Shown in pieces: positions 7,935 to 16,808 of a stretch of 38,392 nucleotides of DNA. Source of the DNA: JADJPO01 sp963724535 (GTDB taxonomy: Bacteria; Actinomycetota; Actinomycetes; Actinomycetales; Kineosporiaceae); assembly GCA_963724535.1 (NCBI GenBank), contig CAVRVD010000010.1, forward strand, positions 1-38,392, read 5' to 3'. Numbering within the stretch: the stretch's first letter is position 1; every line of letters starts with the position of its first letter. Below the pieces are notes generated by a model, which saw only the letters and a list, made by a program, of their open reading frames with translations, was not told the origin of the DNA and did not search any database. The translations under genes and the position numbers were made by a program.

Positions 7935-9263
7935 ATGCGGATTGCGGTTCTTGGGCTCGGCTACGTCGGATGCGTCACCGCGGCGGGCTTCGCCGCGCAG
8001 GGACACGAGGTCGTCGGCGTCGACGTGGACGCGCGGAAGGTCGAACTGATCCGCAGCGGGCGAAGCCCTCTGGTCGAACCCGGCATCGACGAGCTGATCT
8101 CCACGGCGACATCGGACGGCGCGCTGACGGCGACCACGGACGTTCGGACCGCCCTGGAGGGCGCCGATGTGTCGCTGCTCTGCGTGGGCACGCCGTCGTC
8201 TCCGGAGGGCAGCACCGACCTGACGTACTTGCGCCGAGCGGTGGCGCAGATCCGCCAGGCCCTGGACGTGGCGAGCCCACCGGACGGCGGCCGGCACGCC
8301 GTGGTGGTGCGCAGCACCGTGCCGCCGGGGACCGTCGACCAGGTCGTCGCACCGGTCTTCGCCGACCTGCCCGCCCACTCGCCCTGGCGGATCGGCACCG
8401 CGATGTGCCCGGAGTTCCTGCGTGAGGGGTCCGCCGTCAGCGACTTCTTCGACCCGCCGCTCGTGGTCGTCGGCTCCGCCGTCGCGCAGACCCGCGAGCA
8501 GCTGGGCGAGCTGTTCGCGTTCCCGGGCAAACCGATCCACGCGGTCCGTACCCGCGAGGCCGAGTCGCTCAAGTACGCGTGCAACGCCTACCACGCCACG
8601 AAGGTCTCCTTCGCCAACGAGATGTCCCGGCTGTTCCGCAGCCTGGGGGTGGACTCGCGCGAGGTGATGCGCCTGTTCTGCGAGGACCACTCGCTCAACA
8701 TCTCCGCCGCCTACCTGAGGCCGGGCTTCGCCTACGGCGGTTCCTGCCTGCCCAAGGACCTGCGCTCGCTGCTGCACATGGCGCGGATGAACTCCCTCGA
8801 CGTGCCCCTGCTGGCCGGGACCATGCGGACCAACGAGCTCGTCGTCACCGACGTCGTGGACCGGGTCCTGGGCGGCGACGCCCGCGTCGTCGCCATCCTC
8901 GGCCTGAGCTTCAAGGCGAACACCGACGACCTGCGCGAGAGCCCGAACGTCGACCTTGCGGAGCGCCTCATCGGCAAGGGCTTCGAGGTGCGCATCTACG
9001 ACCCGATCGTCAACCCCGAGCGGCTCACCGGGGCCAACCTGCGCTCCGTCCAGGAGCGGTTGCCGCATCTCGGCCGGCTCCTGCACGCCGACGTCCGGGT
9101 GGCTCTGGAGGGCACCGATGTCGCGCTCGTCTCCTCGGCGGACCCGGCGGTGATCCGGGCCCTGCACGCCGCGCCGCCGCGCCGGGTGATCGACCTGAAC
9201 GGCCACCTCGGCCCCGACGTCGAGGGGCTGGACGGATACGAGGGCATCGGATGGGTCGCGTGA
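7935..9263 (+). CDS. Nucleotide-sugar 6-dehydrogenase, AlgD-like (GDP-mannose or UDP-glucose)
   Basis: This enzyme oxidises C6 of a nucleotide sugar twice with NAD+ to give the uronic acid donor. The 442-residue protein begins with a Rossmann motif MRIAVLGLGYVG. It continues with VSLLCVGTPSSPEG, STVPPGTVD, LKYACNAYHATKVSFANE, the catalytic-Cys segment YGGSCLPKDLR (Cys271) and LGLSFKANTDDLRESPNVDL. The SFANE, GGSCLPKD and FKANTDDLRESP segments, and the spacing throughout, resemble Pseudomonas AlgD (GDP-mannose 6-dehydrogenase) more than typical UDP-glucose dehydrogenases. GDP-mannuronate is therefore the likelier product, but this is inference. GGAGGGG lies just before the ATG. Its stop overlaps the next start by 4 bp (GTGA). 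Confidence 0.92.
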   Translation: MRIAVLGLGYVGCVTAAGFAAQGHEVVGVDVDARKVELIRSGRSPLVEPGIDELISTATSDGALTATTDVRTALEGADVSLLCVGTPSSPEGSTDLTYLRRAVAQIRQALDVASPPDGGRHAVVVRSTVPPGTVDQVVAPVFADLPAHSPWRIGTAMCPEFLREGSAVSDFFDPPLVVVGSAVAQTREQLGELFAFPGKPIHAVRTREAESLKYACNAYHATKVSFANEMSRLFRSLGVDSREVMRLFCEDHSLNISAAYLRPGFAYGGSCLPKDLRSLLHMARMNSLDVPLLAGTMRTNELVVTDVVDRVLGGDARVVAILGLSFKANTDDLRESPNVDLAERLIGKGFEVRIYDPIVNPERLTGANLRSVQERLPHLGRLLHADVRVALEGTDVALVSSADPAVIRALHAAPPRRVIDLNGHLGPDVEGLDGYEGIGWVA

Positions 9264-10522
9264 GCGCCCCGGAGACGGTCCGTCATGGCGGAAGGGCCGG
9301 CGGGCGCGGGTCGCAGCGGGTGCTGGTCATCGTGCAGAACCTGCCCGTCCCGTTCGACCGCCGGGTCTGGCTGGAGTGCCAGGCGCTGACCGAGGCCGGC
9401 CACGACGTCACGGTCATCTGCCCGAAGGGCCCCGACGACCCGGACCGCGAGGTCGTCGAGGGGGTCGAGCTGCTGAAGTACCCGCCGTACGCCCCGGGCG
9501 GCAGCGCGGGGTCGTTCGTCACCGAGTACGCCTACTCGTTCCTGGCCACCGCCCGCCTGGTCCGGCAGGCCCGGGCCGCCGGCGGTCCCTTCGACGTGAT
9601 GCAGGCCTGCAACCCGCCGGACATCTTCTGGCCGATCGCCCGGTGGCTGCGGATGCGCGACGGCACCCGGTTCGTCTTCGACCACCACGACCTGTGCCCG
9701 GAGCTGTACGACTCTCGGTTCCCCGGCGGAGCGGCCCTGCCCCGGCGCGGGCTGGTGGCCCTCGAACGGGCGACGTTCCGCACCGCGGACCACATCATCT
9801 CGACGAACGCCTCCTACGCGGGCGTCGCCCGCCGACGAGGGGGTCGTGGGGAGCACGAGGTGACCGTCGTCCGTACCGGCCCCGACCCGAAGCGGTTGTG
9901 CCCGGTAGAGCCACGGCCGGGGCTGCGCCGCGGCCGGCGGCACCTTGTCGCCTATCTGGGCGTGATGGGCCCGCAGGACGGCGTCGACCTCGCGGTCCGG
10001 GCCGCCGCCCACATCGTGCACGAGCTCGGCCGCGACGACATCGCGTTCACCCTCATGGGCTCTGGTGACAGCTACCCCCAGCTGGTCGCCCAGCGGGACC
10101 AGCTGGGCCTGGTCGACCACGTCGAGCTGCCCGGCCGGGTGCCCGACGCCACCGTCGCGGACGTGCTGTCGACCGCCGACGTCGGCCTCTCCCCGGACCC
10201 GAAGAACCCGCTCAACGACGTCTCGACGATGAACAAGACGTTGGAGTACATGGCGTTCGGACTGCCCGTGGTCGCCTTCGACCTCGTCGAGACCCGCGTC
10301 TCGGCGGGCGAGGCCGCCGTGTACGTGCCGGACGGTGACATCGCCGCCTATGCGCGGGCCGTCGTCGACCTGGTCGACGACCCCGACAGGTGCACGCAGA
10401 TGGGTCGGCTCGGCCGGCACCGGGTCGAGACCGAGCTCGGCTGGCCGCACCAGCGTCAGGCCTACCTGGGCGTCTACGACGGGCTGACCCGGCGGGTACG
10501 CCGGCCACGGGTGGGGTCCTGA
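9260..10522 (+). CDS. GT4-family glycosyltransferase
   Basis: A 420-residue GT-B fold glycosyltransferase. The N-terminal domain starts with RVLVIVQNLPVPFDRRVWLE, followed by the acceptor-side segments DVMQACNPPDIFWPIA and FDHHDLCPELYDSRF. The C-terminal donor domain has VAYLGVMGPQDGVDLAV, FTLMGSGDSYPQL and NKTLEYMAFGLPVVAFD, where the conserved Glu binds the nucleotide sugar. This resembles actinobacterial transferases annotated as WbuB-like. The chosen start is a GTG that overlaps the dehydrogenase stop; an in-frame ATG at 9251 is an alternative adding three residues. It ends 1 bp before the amidotransferase gene. The donor sugar is not evident, but coupling to the dehydrogenase gene suggests it may use the uronic acid donor. 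Confidence 0.88.
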   Translation: MSAPETVRHGGRAGGRGSQRVLVIVQNLPVPFDRRVWLECQALTEAGHDVTVICPKGPDDPDREVVEGVELLKYPPYAPGGSAGSFVTEYAYSFLATARLVRQARAAGGPFDVMQACNPPDIFWPIARWLRMRDGTRFVFDHHDLCPELYDSRFPGGAALPRRGLVALERATFRTADHIISTNASYAGVARRRGGRGEHEVTVVRTGPDPKRLCPVEPRPGLRRGRRHLVAYLGVMGPQDGVDLAVRAAAHIVHELGRDDIAFTLMGSGDSYPQLVAQRDQLGLVDHVELPGRVPDATVADVLSTADVGLSPDPKNPLNDVSTMNKTLEYMAFGLPVVAFDLVETRVSAGEAAVYVPDGDIAAYARAVVDLVDDPDRCTQMGRLGRHRVETELGWPHQRQAYLGVYDGLTRRVRRPRVGS

Positions 10523-10523
10523 C

Positions 10524-12476
10524 ATGTGCGGGGTGACGGGGGCCTACCAGCAGCCGGACGGCGAGCGGCTGGTGCGGGTGATGTCGGAGCGGATCGCCCA
10601 CCGCGGACCAGATGCCGCGGGACTGCGTGAGGTCCGCGGCGGTGGGGCGGTGGCCCACCTGGCGCACCGCCGGCTGTCGATCATCGACCTGTCCACCGCG
10701 GCGGACCAGCCGCTGGTCAAGGACGGTCTGCATCTGAGCTACAACGGCGAGGTCTACAACTTCGTCGAGCTGCGCAGCGAGCTGGAGCGGGCCGGGGTGC
10801 GCTTCGTCACCCGCTCGGACACCGAGGTGGTGCTGGAGGCGCTGCGGCGCTGGGGCGCCGACGCACTGGGCCGGCTGCGCGGCATGTTCGCGCTGGCCCT
10901 GTTCGACTCCCGGCGGGGCACGCTGCTGCTGGCGCGGGACCCGTTGGGCATCAAACCGTTGTACGTGATGCCGCGCGGCGACGGGGTGCTGTTCGCCTCG
11001 GAGCTGAAGGCGGTCGTCGCGGCCGCCGGGCCGGAGCTGTCGGTGAACCGGCAGGCCATGGTCGCCTCCACCCTGTTCTACTTCGTGCCCGAGGAGATCG
11101 GGGTCTTCCACGAGGTGCACAAGCTGACCCCGGGCACCTGGGCGGAGTACCGCCCGGACGGGACGATGCGTACCGGGGTGTTCTGGGATCGGGTCGCCCA
11201 TGCCCTGGCCGCCCTGGAGGACGCCGGCCGGCTCGACCCGGAGCAGCGGCAGCGCCGGCTCACCGAGGTCGTGCAGGCCTCGGTGGCGGCGCACCTGGTT
11301 GCCGACGTGCCGGTGGCCTCGTTCCTGTCCGGTGGGCTGGACTCCTCCCTGGTGACCGCGGTCGCCGCCCGCCACGCCCCGGACATCGAGGCGTACACGA
11401 TCACCTTCCGTCCCGAGGACCAGCGTCTGGAGGCCATGCCGGACGACGCGGTGTACGCGCGGAAGATGGCGGCGCACCTGGGGATCCGGCTGCACGAGAT
11501 CGAGATCAGCCCGGACGTGGTGGACCTGCTGCCGCGGATCGTGGACACCCTCGACGAGCCGATCGGGGACCCGGGCGCGATCAACACCGTGCTGATGTGC
11601 GAGGCGGCCAGGGCCGGCGGGGTGAAGGTGCTGCTGTCCGGAATGGGCGCCGACGAGGTGTTCGGTGGCTACCGCAAGCACCTGGCCTGTCTGCTCGGGG
11701 CCCGGTACCGGCGTCTGCCCGAACCGGTGCGGACCAGGGTGATCGCACCGAGCGTGCACCGGCTGCCGGTGACCGCGGGTGGTCGCGGGCTGCGGTACGC
11801 CCGCTGGGCCAAGCGGTTCCTGTCCTTCGCCGAGTTGTCCGAGGAGGCGGCGTTCCGCCGCAGCTACACCCTCTACGACCCGGACCGGCTCGCCGAGCTG
11901 CTCGGCGGCGAGGACGGCGCCACCGGTGACGTGCGCGCGGTGCTGCACGGGCACGCCGAGCTCTACCGGGCGGGCGCGCCCGGGGCGGGGCTCGACCACG
12001 TCAACCGGATGTGCCTGACCGACGCGCGGCTGTTCCTGCCGGCCCTGAACCTCGCTTACACCGACCGGGCCAGCATGGCCGCCTCCACCGAGGTGCGCAC
12101 CCCGCTGGTCGACGTCGAGGTGTTCGACGCCGCCTTCGCCTTCACCGGCCCGGAGAAGATCCAGGGTCGGGTCCAGAAGGTGCCGCTGCGCGAGGCGGCC
12201 AGGTCCTGGCTGCCGGACGAGGTGGTCGATCGGCCGAAGGCGTCCTTCGGGGCACCGCTTCGGGCGTGGGTGAGCAACGACCTCGGAGAGCTGATCGACG
12301 ACGTCCTGCTCGGCGGGCAGCTCGTCGGGGAGGGCTTCCTGCGGGCCGGGACGGTCCGGGCGATGGTCGCCGACCAGCGCTCGGGGCGCAGCGACGAGTC
12401 CAAGCAGCTGTGGCAGCTGCTCTCGATGGAGCTGTGGCTGCGCGGGGTCCGCGCGGCAGGGGTGGCCGGACCGTGA
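10524..12476 (+). CDS. Asparagine synthase-like glutamine-dependent amidotransferase
   Basis: A 650-residue class-II amidotransferase. The N-terminal glutaminase domain starts at the catalytic Cys2 (MCGVTGAY) and contains HRGPDAAG, HRRLSIIDLS and YNGEVYNF. The C-terminal ATP-pyrophosphatase domain has FLSGGLDSSLV (269-275 is the PP-loop) and SGMGADEVFGGYRKH. The enzyme would release ammonia from glutamine and amidate an adenylated carboxylate. Enzymes of this family inside polysaccharide loci, such as WbpS in Pseudomonas aeruginosa, amidate sugar uronic acids rather than aspartate. The neighbouring dehydrogenase that makes a uronic acid supports that reading. Free asparagine synthesis remains possible. 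A 43-bp gap separates it from the next gene. Confidence 0.9.
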   Translation: MCGVTGAYQQPDGERLVRVMSERIAHRGPDAAGLREVRGGGAVAHLAHRRLSIIDLSTAADQPLVKDGLHLSYNGEVYNFVELRSELERAGVRFVTRSDTEVVLEALRRWGADALGRLRGMFALALFDSRRGTLLLARDPLGIKPLYVMPRGDGVLFASELKAVVAAAGPELSVNRQAMVASTLFYFVPEEIGVFHEVHKLTPGTWAEYRPDGTMRTGVFWDRVAHALAALEDAGRLDPEQRQRRLTEVVQASVAAHLVADVPVASFLSGGLDSSLVTAVAARHAPDIEAYTITFRPEDQRLEAMPDDAVYARKMAAHLGIRLHEIEISPDVVDLLPRIVDTLDEPIGDPGAINTVLMCEAARAGGVKVLLSGMGADEVFGGYRKHLACLLGARYRRLPEPVRTRVIAPSVHRLPVTAGGRGLRYARWAKRFLSFAELSEEAAFRRSYTLYDPDRLAELLGGEDGATGDVRAVLHGHAELYRAGAPGAGLDHVNRMCLTDARLFLPALNLAYTDRASMAASTEVRTPLVDVEVFDAAFAFTGPEKIQGRVQKVPLREAARSWLPDEVVDRPKASFGAPLRAWVSNDLGELIDDVLLGGQLVGEGFLRAGTVRAMVADQRSGRSDESKQLWQLLSMELWLRGVRAAGVAGP

Positions 12477-12519
12477 CCGGTGCGCCGGGACGGGACACGA
12501 CAACAGGTGGGACGGGACG

Positions 12520-14721
12520 ATGAAGCAGGTTGCGCAGAACTACCGCTCGGGTGAGCTGACGGTGCTCGACGTGCCGGCTCCGGCGTGCCGGCCGGGCGGC
12601 GTCCTGGTGCGCTCGCTCTTCTCGCTGATCTCCACCGGGACCGAGCTGATGAAGGTCAGCGAGGCGCGGATGTCCCTGTTGGGCAAGGCGAAGGCCCGGC
12701 CCGACCAGGTCCGCAAGGTGCTCGACTCGGTGGCGCAACAGGGCGCCGTGGCGACGTACCAGAAGGCGATGAGCAAGCTGGACAGCTACACCCCGCTGGG
12801 GTACTCGCTGTGCGGAGTGGTCGTCGAGGTCGGGGCCGGCGCCGAGGAGTTCCACGTCGGCCAGCAGGTGGCCTGCGCGGGCAACGAGTTCGCCCTGCAC
12901 GCCGAGGTCAACTGGGTTCCGACGAACCTGTGCGTGCCGGTGCCGGAGGGGGTGGCTGCCGAGCACGCCGCCTTCGCCACGGTCGGGTCGATCGCCATGC
13001 AGGGGGTGCGCCGCGCCGAGGCTGGTCTGGGCGAGACGGCGTGCGTCATCGGTCTGGGGCTGATCGGCCAGCTGGTGGTCCGGCTCCTGGTCGCCTCGGG
13101 CGTGCAGGTGGTCGGTCTGGACACGGTGGCCGACCGGTGTCGCGCGGCGGAGAAGGCCGGGGCCCTCGCCTGCGCAGCGCCCGACGCCGAGGGGCTGGCC
13201 CTGGTCGAGCAGGTGCTCGCCGAACGGACCGGACGGCTCGGCGCTGGAGGTGCCGACCACGTCTTCCTGGCCGCCGGCGGGGACTCCAACGCGCCGGTGG
13301 AGGTCGCCGCCCGGCTGGCCCGGGACCGGGCCCGGGTGGTCGACATCGGCAAGACCCGACTGGACCTGCCGTGGAACGCTTACTACGACAAGGAGTTGGA
13401 CGTCCGGTTCTCCCGGTCCTACGGGCCGGGCCGCTACGACGACCGGTACGAGCTGGAGGGTATCGACTACCCGGACGGGTATGTCCGCTGGACCCAGCGG
13501 CGCAACCTGGGCTGCTTCCTGGACCTGCTCGCCGACGGTTCGCTCGATGTCACCGACCTGGTCAGCGGCATCCACCCGGTCGTCGAGGCGTCGAGCGTCT
13601 ACGACCGGATCTCCGCCGGTGAGCTGACCGGGATCGCCTTCCTGCTGTCCTACCCCGAGACCACGGCCCCCGCCGTGCCAGCACAGGTCTCGGGCCGCGC
13701 CGGGTCATCCGCTACGACGGTGCGCACGCCCGCGCGACGCCGTCCCGGCGGCGGGCGCGACGGCGCGGTCCGGCTGGGGTTCATCGGTGCCGGGAACTAC
13801 GCCACCTCGATGCTCCTGCCCCACCTGCAGGCCGGGGACGGCGTCGACCTGGCGACGGTGGCGACGACCCGCTCGCTGTCGGCCATGAACGCCCAGCGCA
13901 AGTTCGGGTTCGCCACCGTCACCACCGACGTCGACGAGGTCCTGGACGACGACACCCTGGACGCGGTCGTCGTGGTCACCCGGCACCACTCCCACGCATC
14001 GTTCGTGTCCCAGGCCCTGGAGCGCGGCGGTGGTGGCCGGGCGGTGTTCGTCGAGAAGCCGCTGGCGTTGACGAGTGCTCAGCTGGACGACGTCCTGGCC
14101 ACGGTGGAGCGCACCGGCAACGACCGGCTCATGGTCGGGTTCAACCGCCGGTTCGCGCCGCTCGTCACCGAGCTGCACCGCCGCTTCGGCCGGGGGGAGG
14201 GCCCGCTGGCGGCCCGCTTCCTGGTCAACGCCGGCCGGCTCGAGGCGACCAGCTGGTACCTCGACGAGCACGAGGGCAGCCGCTTCACCGGTGAGGGGGG
14301 CCACTTCATCGACACCGTCTCCTTCCTCGTCGGAGGCGAGCCGGTCGAGGTGTACGCCATCGGGAGCGGTGAGGACCTGCAGGCCGTACTGCGCTACCCG
14401 GACGGTTCGAGTGCCACCATCGCCTACCTGACCCAGGGCCATCCCCGGGTCGGCAAGGAGAGCATCGACCTGACCGGGGCCGGTCGTTCGGCCCGCCTGG
14501 ACAACTTCGGCCGGCTGACCGTGTGGACCCCGAACGGCAAGCACACCAAGCGGTCCCTGGCGGGAACCGACAAGGGTCAGCGGGCGCAGCTCGCCGCGTT
14601 CACCGACGCCGTCCGCACCGGCGCCGCGATGCCCATCGCCCTGTCCAGCCTGGTCGCCACCACCCGGGCCACCCTGGCCGTCGGCACCTCCCTGGCCGAG
14701 AAGGCGCCGGTGACCTGGTGA
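12520..14721 (+). CDS. Two-domain oxidoreductase: zinc-type MDR dehydrogenase fused to Gfo/Idh/MocA domain
   Basis: A 733-residue fusion. Residues 1-380 form a medium-chain dehydrogenase with the glycine-rich GLGLIGQL (178-185) and YTPLGYSLCGVVVEVG. A low-complexity linker (about 381-415) follows. Residues 416-733 are a Gfo/Idh/MocA oxidoreductase with VRLGFIGAGNYATSM, the VFVEKPLALT motif (Glu-Lys-Pro) and GGHFIDTVSFLVGGEP. This architecture is known from EPS and capsule loci, where it usually lies next to a heparinase II/III gene, as here. The substrate is not established; modification of a nucleotide-linked or polymer-bound sugar is likely. The classical zinc ligands of alcohol dehydrogenases are not obvious. 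Its stop overlaps the heparinase start (GTGA). Confidence 0.87.
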   Translation: MKQVAQNYRSGELTVLDVPAPACRPGGVLVRSLFSLISTGTELMKVSEARMSLLGKAKARPDQVRKVLDSVAQQGAVATYQKAMSKLDSYTPLGYSLCGVVVEVGAGAEEFHVGQQVACAGNEFALHAEVNWVPTNLCVPVPEGVAAEHAAFATVGSIAMQGVRRAEAGLGETACVIGLGLIGQLVVRLLVASGVQVVGLDTVADRCRAAEKAGALACAAPDAEGLALVEQVLAERTGRLGAGGADHVFLAAGGDSNAPVEVAARLARDRARVVDIGKTRLDLPWNAYYDKELDVRFSRSYGPGRYDDRYELEGIDYPDGYVRWTQRRNLGCFLDLLADGSLDVTDLVSGIHPVVEASSVYDRISAGELTGIAFLLSYPETTAPAVPAQVSGRAGSSATTVRTPARRRPGGGRDGAVRLGFIGAGNYATSMLLPHLQAGDGVDLATVATTRSLSAMNAQRKFGFATVTTDVDEVLDDDTLDAVVVVTRHHSHASFVSQALERGGGGRAVFVEKPLALTSAQLDDVLATVERTGNDRLMVGFNRRFAPLVTELHRRFGRGEGPLAARFLVNAGRLEATSWYLDEHEGSRFTGEGGHFIDTVSFLVGGEPVEVYAIGSGEDLQAVLRYPDGSSATIAYLTQGHPRVGKESIDLTGAGRSARLDNFGRLTVWTPNGKHTKRSLAGTDKGQRAQLAAFTDAVRTGAAMPIALSSLVATTRATLAVGTSLAEKAPVTW

Positions 14722-16808
14722 GCGCACCCAGCCCCGCCTGGTACCTGCGCCGGCTGCGGAGCATGGGTCCGACCGAGGTCGCCGGGCGGGCCGCCGACAC
14801 CGCCCGCCGGGCGCTCTGGGCGCGCCGGCAGGTCCGCCCGGGGCGACCCGGCGACGGCCCGGGGCAGGCCGGGGTGCCGGCCGACCTGGTCGCGGACCGC
14901 TACCCACCGGCGGGGCGCTCGACCGCCCTGCCCTCCGGCGCGCGCGCCGGCGTGGACCCCACCGCCGCGGCCGCCCTCGTGGCCGCGGCCGACGCCGTCC
15001 TGGCCGGCACCTGGACGGTGCTGGGCACCGTCCGCGCCGACAGCGCCGACCCGGACTGGTTCGCCGACCCGGTCACCGGCCGGCGCGCCCCCCAGGACAC
15101 CCTGTGCTTCCGGGTCCAGCACCGCGACGAGGACGCCGTGGGCAACGTCAAGCAGCTCTGGGAGCTGTCCCGTCACCACCACCTCACCGTGCTCGCCGCC
15201 GCCCACTGGCTGACCGGCGAGGAGCGCTACGCGCAGGCCTGTGCCGACCAGCTGACCTCGTGGTGGCGGGCCAACCCGTTCCTGTCCGGCATCCACTGGA
15301 CCAGCGGGATCGAGGTCGGCATCCGCCTGATCAGCTGGGTCTGGGTGCGCCGCCTGCTCGCCGACTGGCCCAAGGTCGGGGACCTGTTCGAGGACAACCC
15401 CGACGCGCATCGGCAGGTGGCCTGGCACCACGAGTTCCTCGCCGCCTTCCCCAGCCGGGGCTCCTCGGCCAACAACCACCTGATCGCCGAGGCCGCGGGA
15501 CACCTCGCCGCCGCCTGCGCCCTGCCCTGGTACGCCCGCAGCGAGGCCTGGCGCCGCCAGGGCGCCACGCGGCTGGAGCGTGCCCTGGCCGAGAACACCT
15601 TCCCCAGCGGCGTGAACCGGGAGCAGGCCACCGAGTACCACGGCTTCGTGGCCGACCTCGCCCTGCTCGCCGCGGTGGAGGCCGACGCCGCCGGGCACCC
15701 GCTGTCGGAGGGCACCTGGCAGCGCATCGCGGCGATGCTCGACGTCGCGGCGGCGGTCGTGGATGCCTCCGGCCGACCACCTCGCCAGGGGGACGGCGAC
15801 GACGGTCGCGCCCTCCTGCTGGACGCGCCGCCGCACCACCGGGACGCTCCCGAGGCCGTCGTCTGGAACCTGACCCTGGACGCCGGCCGCGCCGTTCTCG
15901 GCGCACCCGGCTGGTGGCCGGCGACCGCCCCGACCGTGCGCGGCGCCGCCCTGGGCGCCCTCGCCGGCACCCCGCCCGAGGGTTCGCCCGGCCCGTCGGC
16001 CCGCGCCCTGACCCGCCTCGAGCGCCCGACCCGATACCTGCCCGACGCCGGGCTGGTGCTGCTGCGCTCGCGCCCCGAGGACGGTCCGGAGATCTGGTGC
16101 CGTGCCGACGCCGGCCCGCACGGCTTCGGCCGGATCGCCGGACACGCCCACGCCGACGCCCTGGCCGTCGAGGTCCGGCACGCCGGCACCGATGTCCTGG
16201 CCGACCCGGGAACGTACTGCTACCACGGCGAGGCAGCCTGGCGCGACCACTTCCGGTCCACCGCCGCGCACAACACCCTCGAGATTGCCGGGACCGACTC
16301 CTCGACCAGCGGCGGACCGTTCCTGTGGACCCGCCACGCGAGGACCACGACCACCCGCGCCGAGGTCGGCGACCTGCCCGTGCAGACCTGGACCGGCCAC
16401 CACGACGGCTACACCCACCTGCCCGTCCCGGCCACCCACCACCGCGGCCTCACCCTGGACTCCCCCGGCCGCACCCTCACCGTCCTCGACACGGTCCGGG
16501 CCGCAGGGCCGGTTCCGGTCCGGCTGACCTGGCAGCTCGGCCCTCGGGTCGAGGCCACCGTCCAGAACGGTCCGGACGGGGTCCTGGCCCGCCTCCGCTG
16601 GCCGGGGGCCGCCGGCCGGCTGGCCCTGCCCGAGGACCTCACCTGGGCGGTCCGGCGCGGCACGGCCGACCCGATCGACGGCTGGTACTCGTCCGCCTTC
16701 GGCGAGCGCGAACCCGCCACCGTCCTGGTGGGCACCGGAACCGTCCGGCCGACAACGGTTCTGACCACCACGTTGGTGATCGACGACGACCGAGGGGAAC
16801 AGCGATGA
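14718..16808 (+). CDS. Heparinase II/III family protein (polysaccharide lyase-like)
   Basis: A 696-residue protein with no obvious signal peptide. The N-terminal alpha/alpha-toroid domain (about 90-420) contains SSANNHLIAEAAGHLAAA and NREQATEYHGFVADL, the Asn/His/Tyr segments typical of the family. The C-terminal beta-sandwich has GRIAGHAHADALAVE, VLADPGTYCY and HFRSTAAHNTLEI. Family members cleave uronic-acid-containing polysaccharides by beta-elimination, although locus-encoded versions may act in synthesis or editing. The GTG start at 14718 overlaps the previous stop, and the 3' end overlaps the first Wzz gene (ATGA). An upstream extension to 14523 is open but falls inside the previous gene. 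Pairing with the two-domain oxidoreductase and an AlgD-like enzyme supports a uronic-acid polymer. Confidence 0.88.
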   Translation: MSAPSPAWYLRRLRSMGPTEVAGRAADTARRALWARRQVRPGRPGDGPGQAGVPADLVADRYPPAGRSTALPSGARAGVDPTAAAALVAAADAVLAGTWTVLGTVRADSADPDWFADPVTGRRAPQDTLCFRVQHRDEDAVGNVKQLWELSRHHHLTVLAAAHWLTGEERYAQACADQLTSWWRANPFLSGIHWTSGIEVGIRLISWVWVRRLLADWPKVGDLFEDNPDAHRQVAWHHEFLAAFPSRGSSANNHLIAEAAGHLAAACALPWYARSEAWRRQGATRLERALAENTFPSGVNREQATEYHGFVADLALLAAVEADAAGHPLSEGTWQRIAAMLDVAAAVVDASGRPPRQGDGDDGRALLLDAPPHHRDAPEAVVWNLTLDAGRAVLGAPGWWPATAPTVRGAALGALAGTPPEGSPGPSARALTRLERPTRYLPDAGLVLLRSRPEDGPEIWCRADAGPHGFGRIAGHAHADALAVEVRHAGTDVLADPGTYCYHGEAAWRDHFRSTAAHNTLEIAGTDSSTSGGPFLWTRHARTTTTRAEVGDLPVQTWTGHHDGYTHLPVPATHHRGLTLDSPGRTLTVLDTVRAAGPVPVRLTWQLGPRVEATVQNGPDGVLARLRWPGAAGRLALPEDLTWAVRRGTADPIDGWYSSAFGEREPATVLVGTGTVRPTTVLTTTLVIDDDRGEQR

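Noticed and set aside
5676..9206. 1176-residue open frame on the minus strand
   Set aside because: It is antisense to the glycosylphosphotransferase, sigma factor and dehydrogenase genes, all with clear family motifs. Its own product is Gly/Arg/Gln/His-rich with no domain, as expected from third-position GC in reverse frames.
10212..12503. 763-residue minus-strand frame opposite the amidotransferase
   Set aside because: Low-complexity shadow of a well-conserved gene; no recognisable motif.
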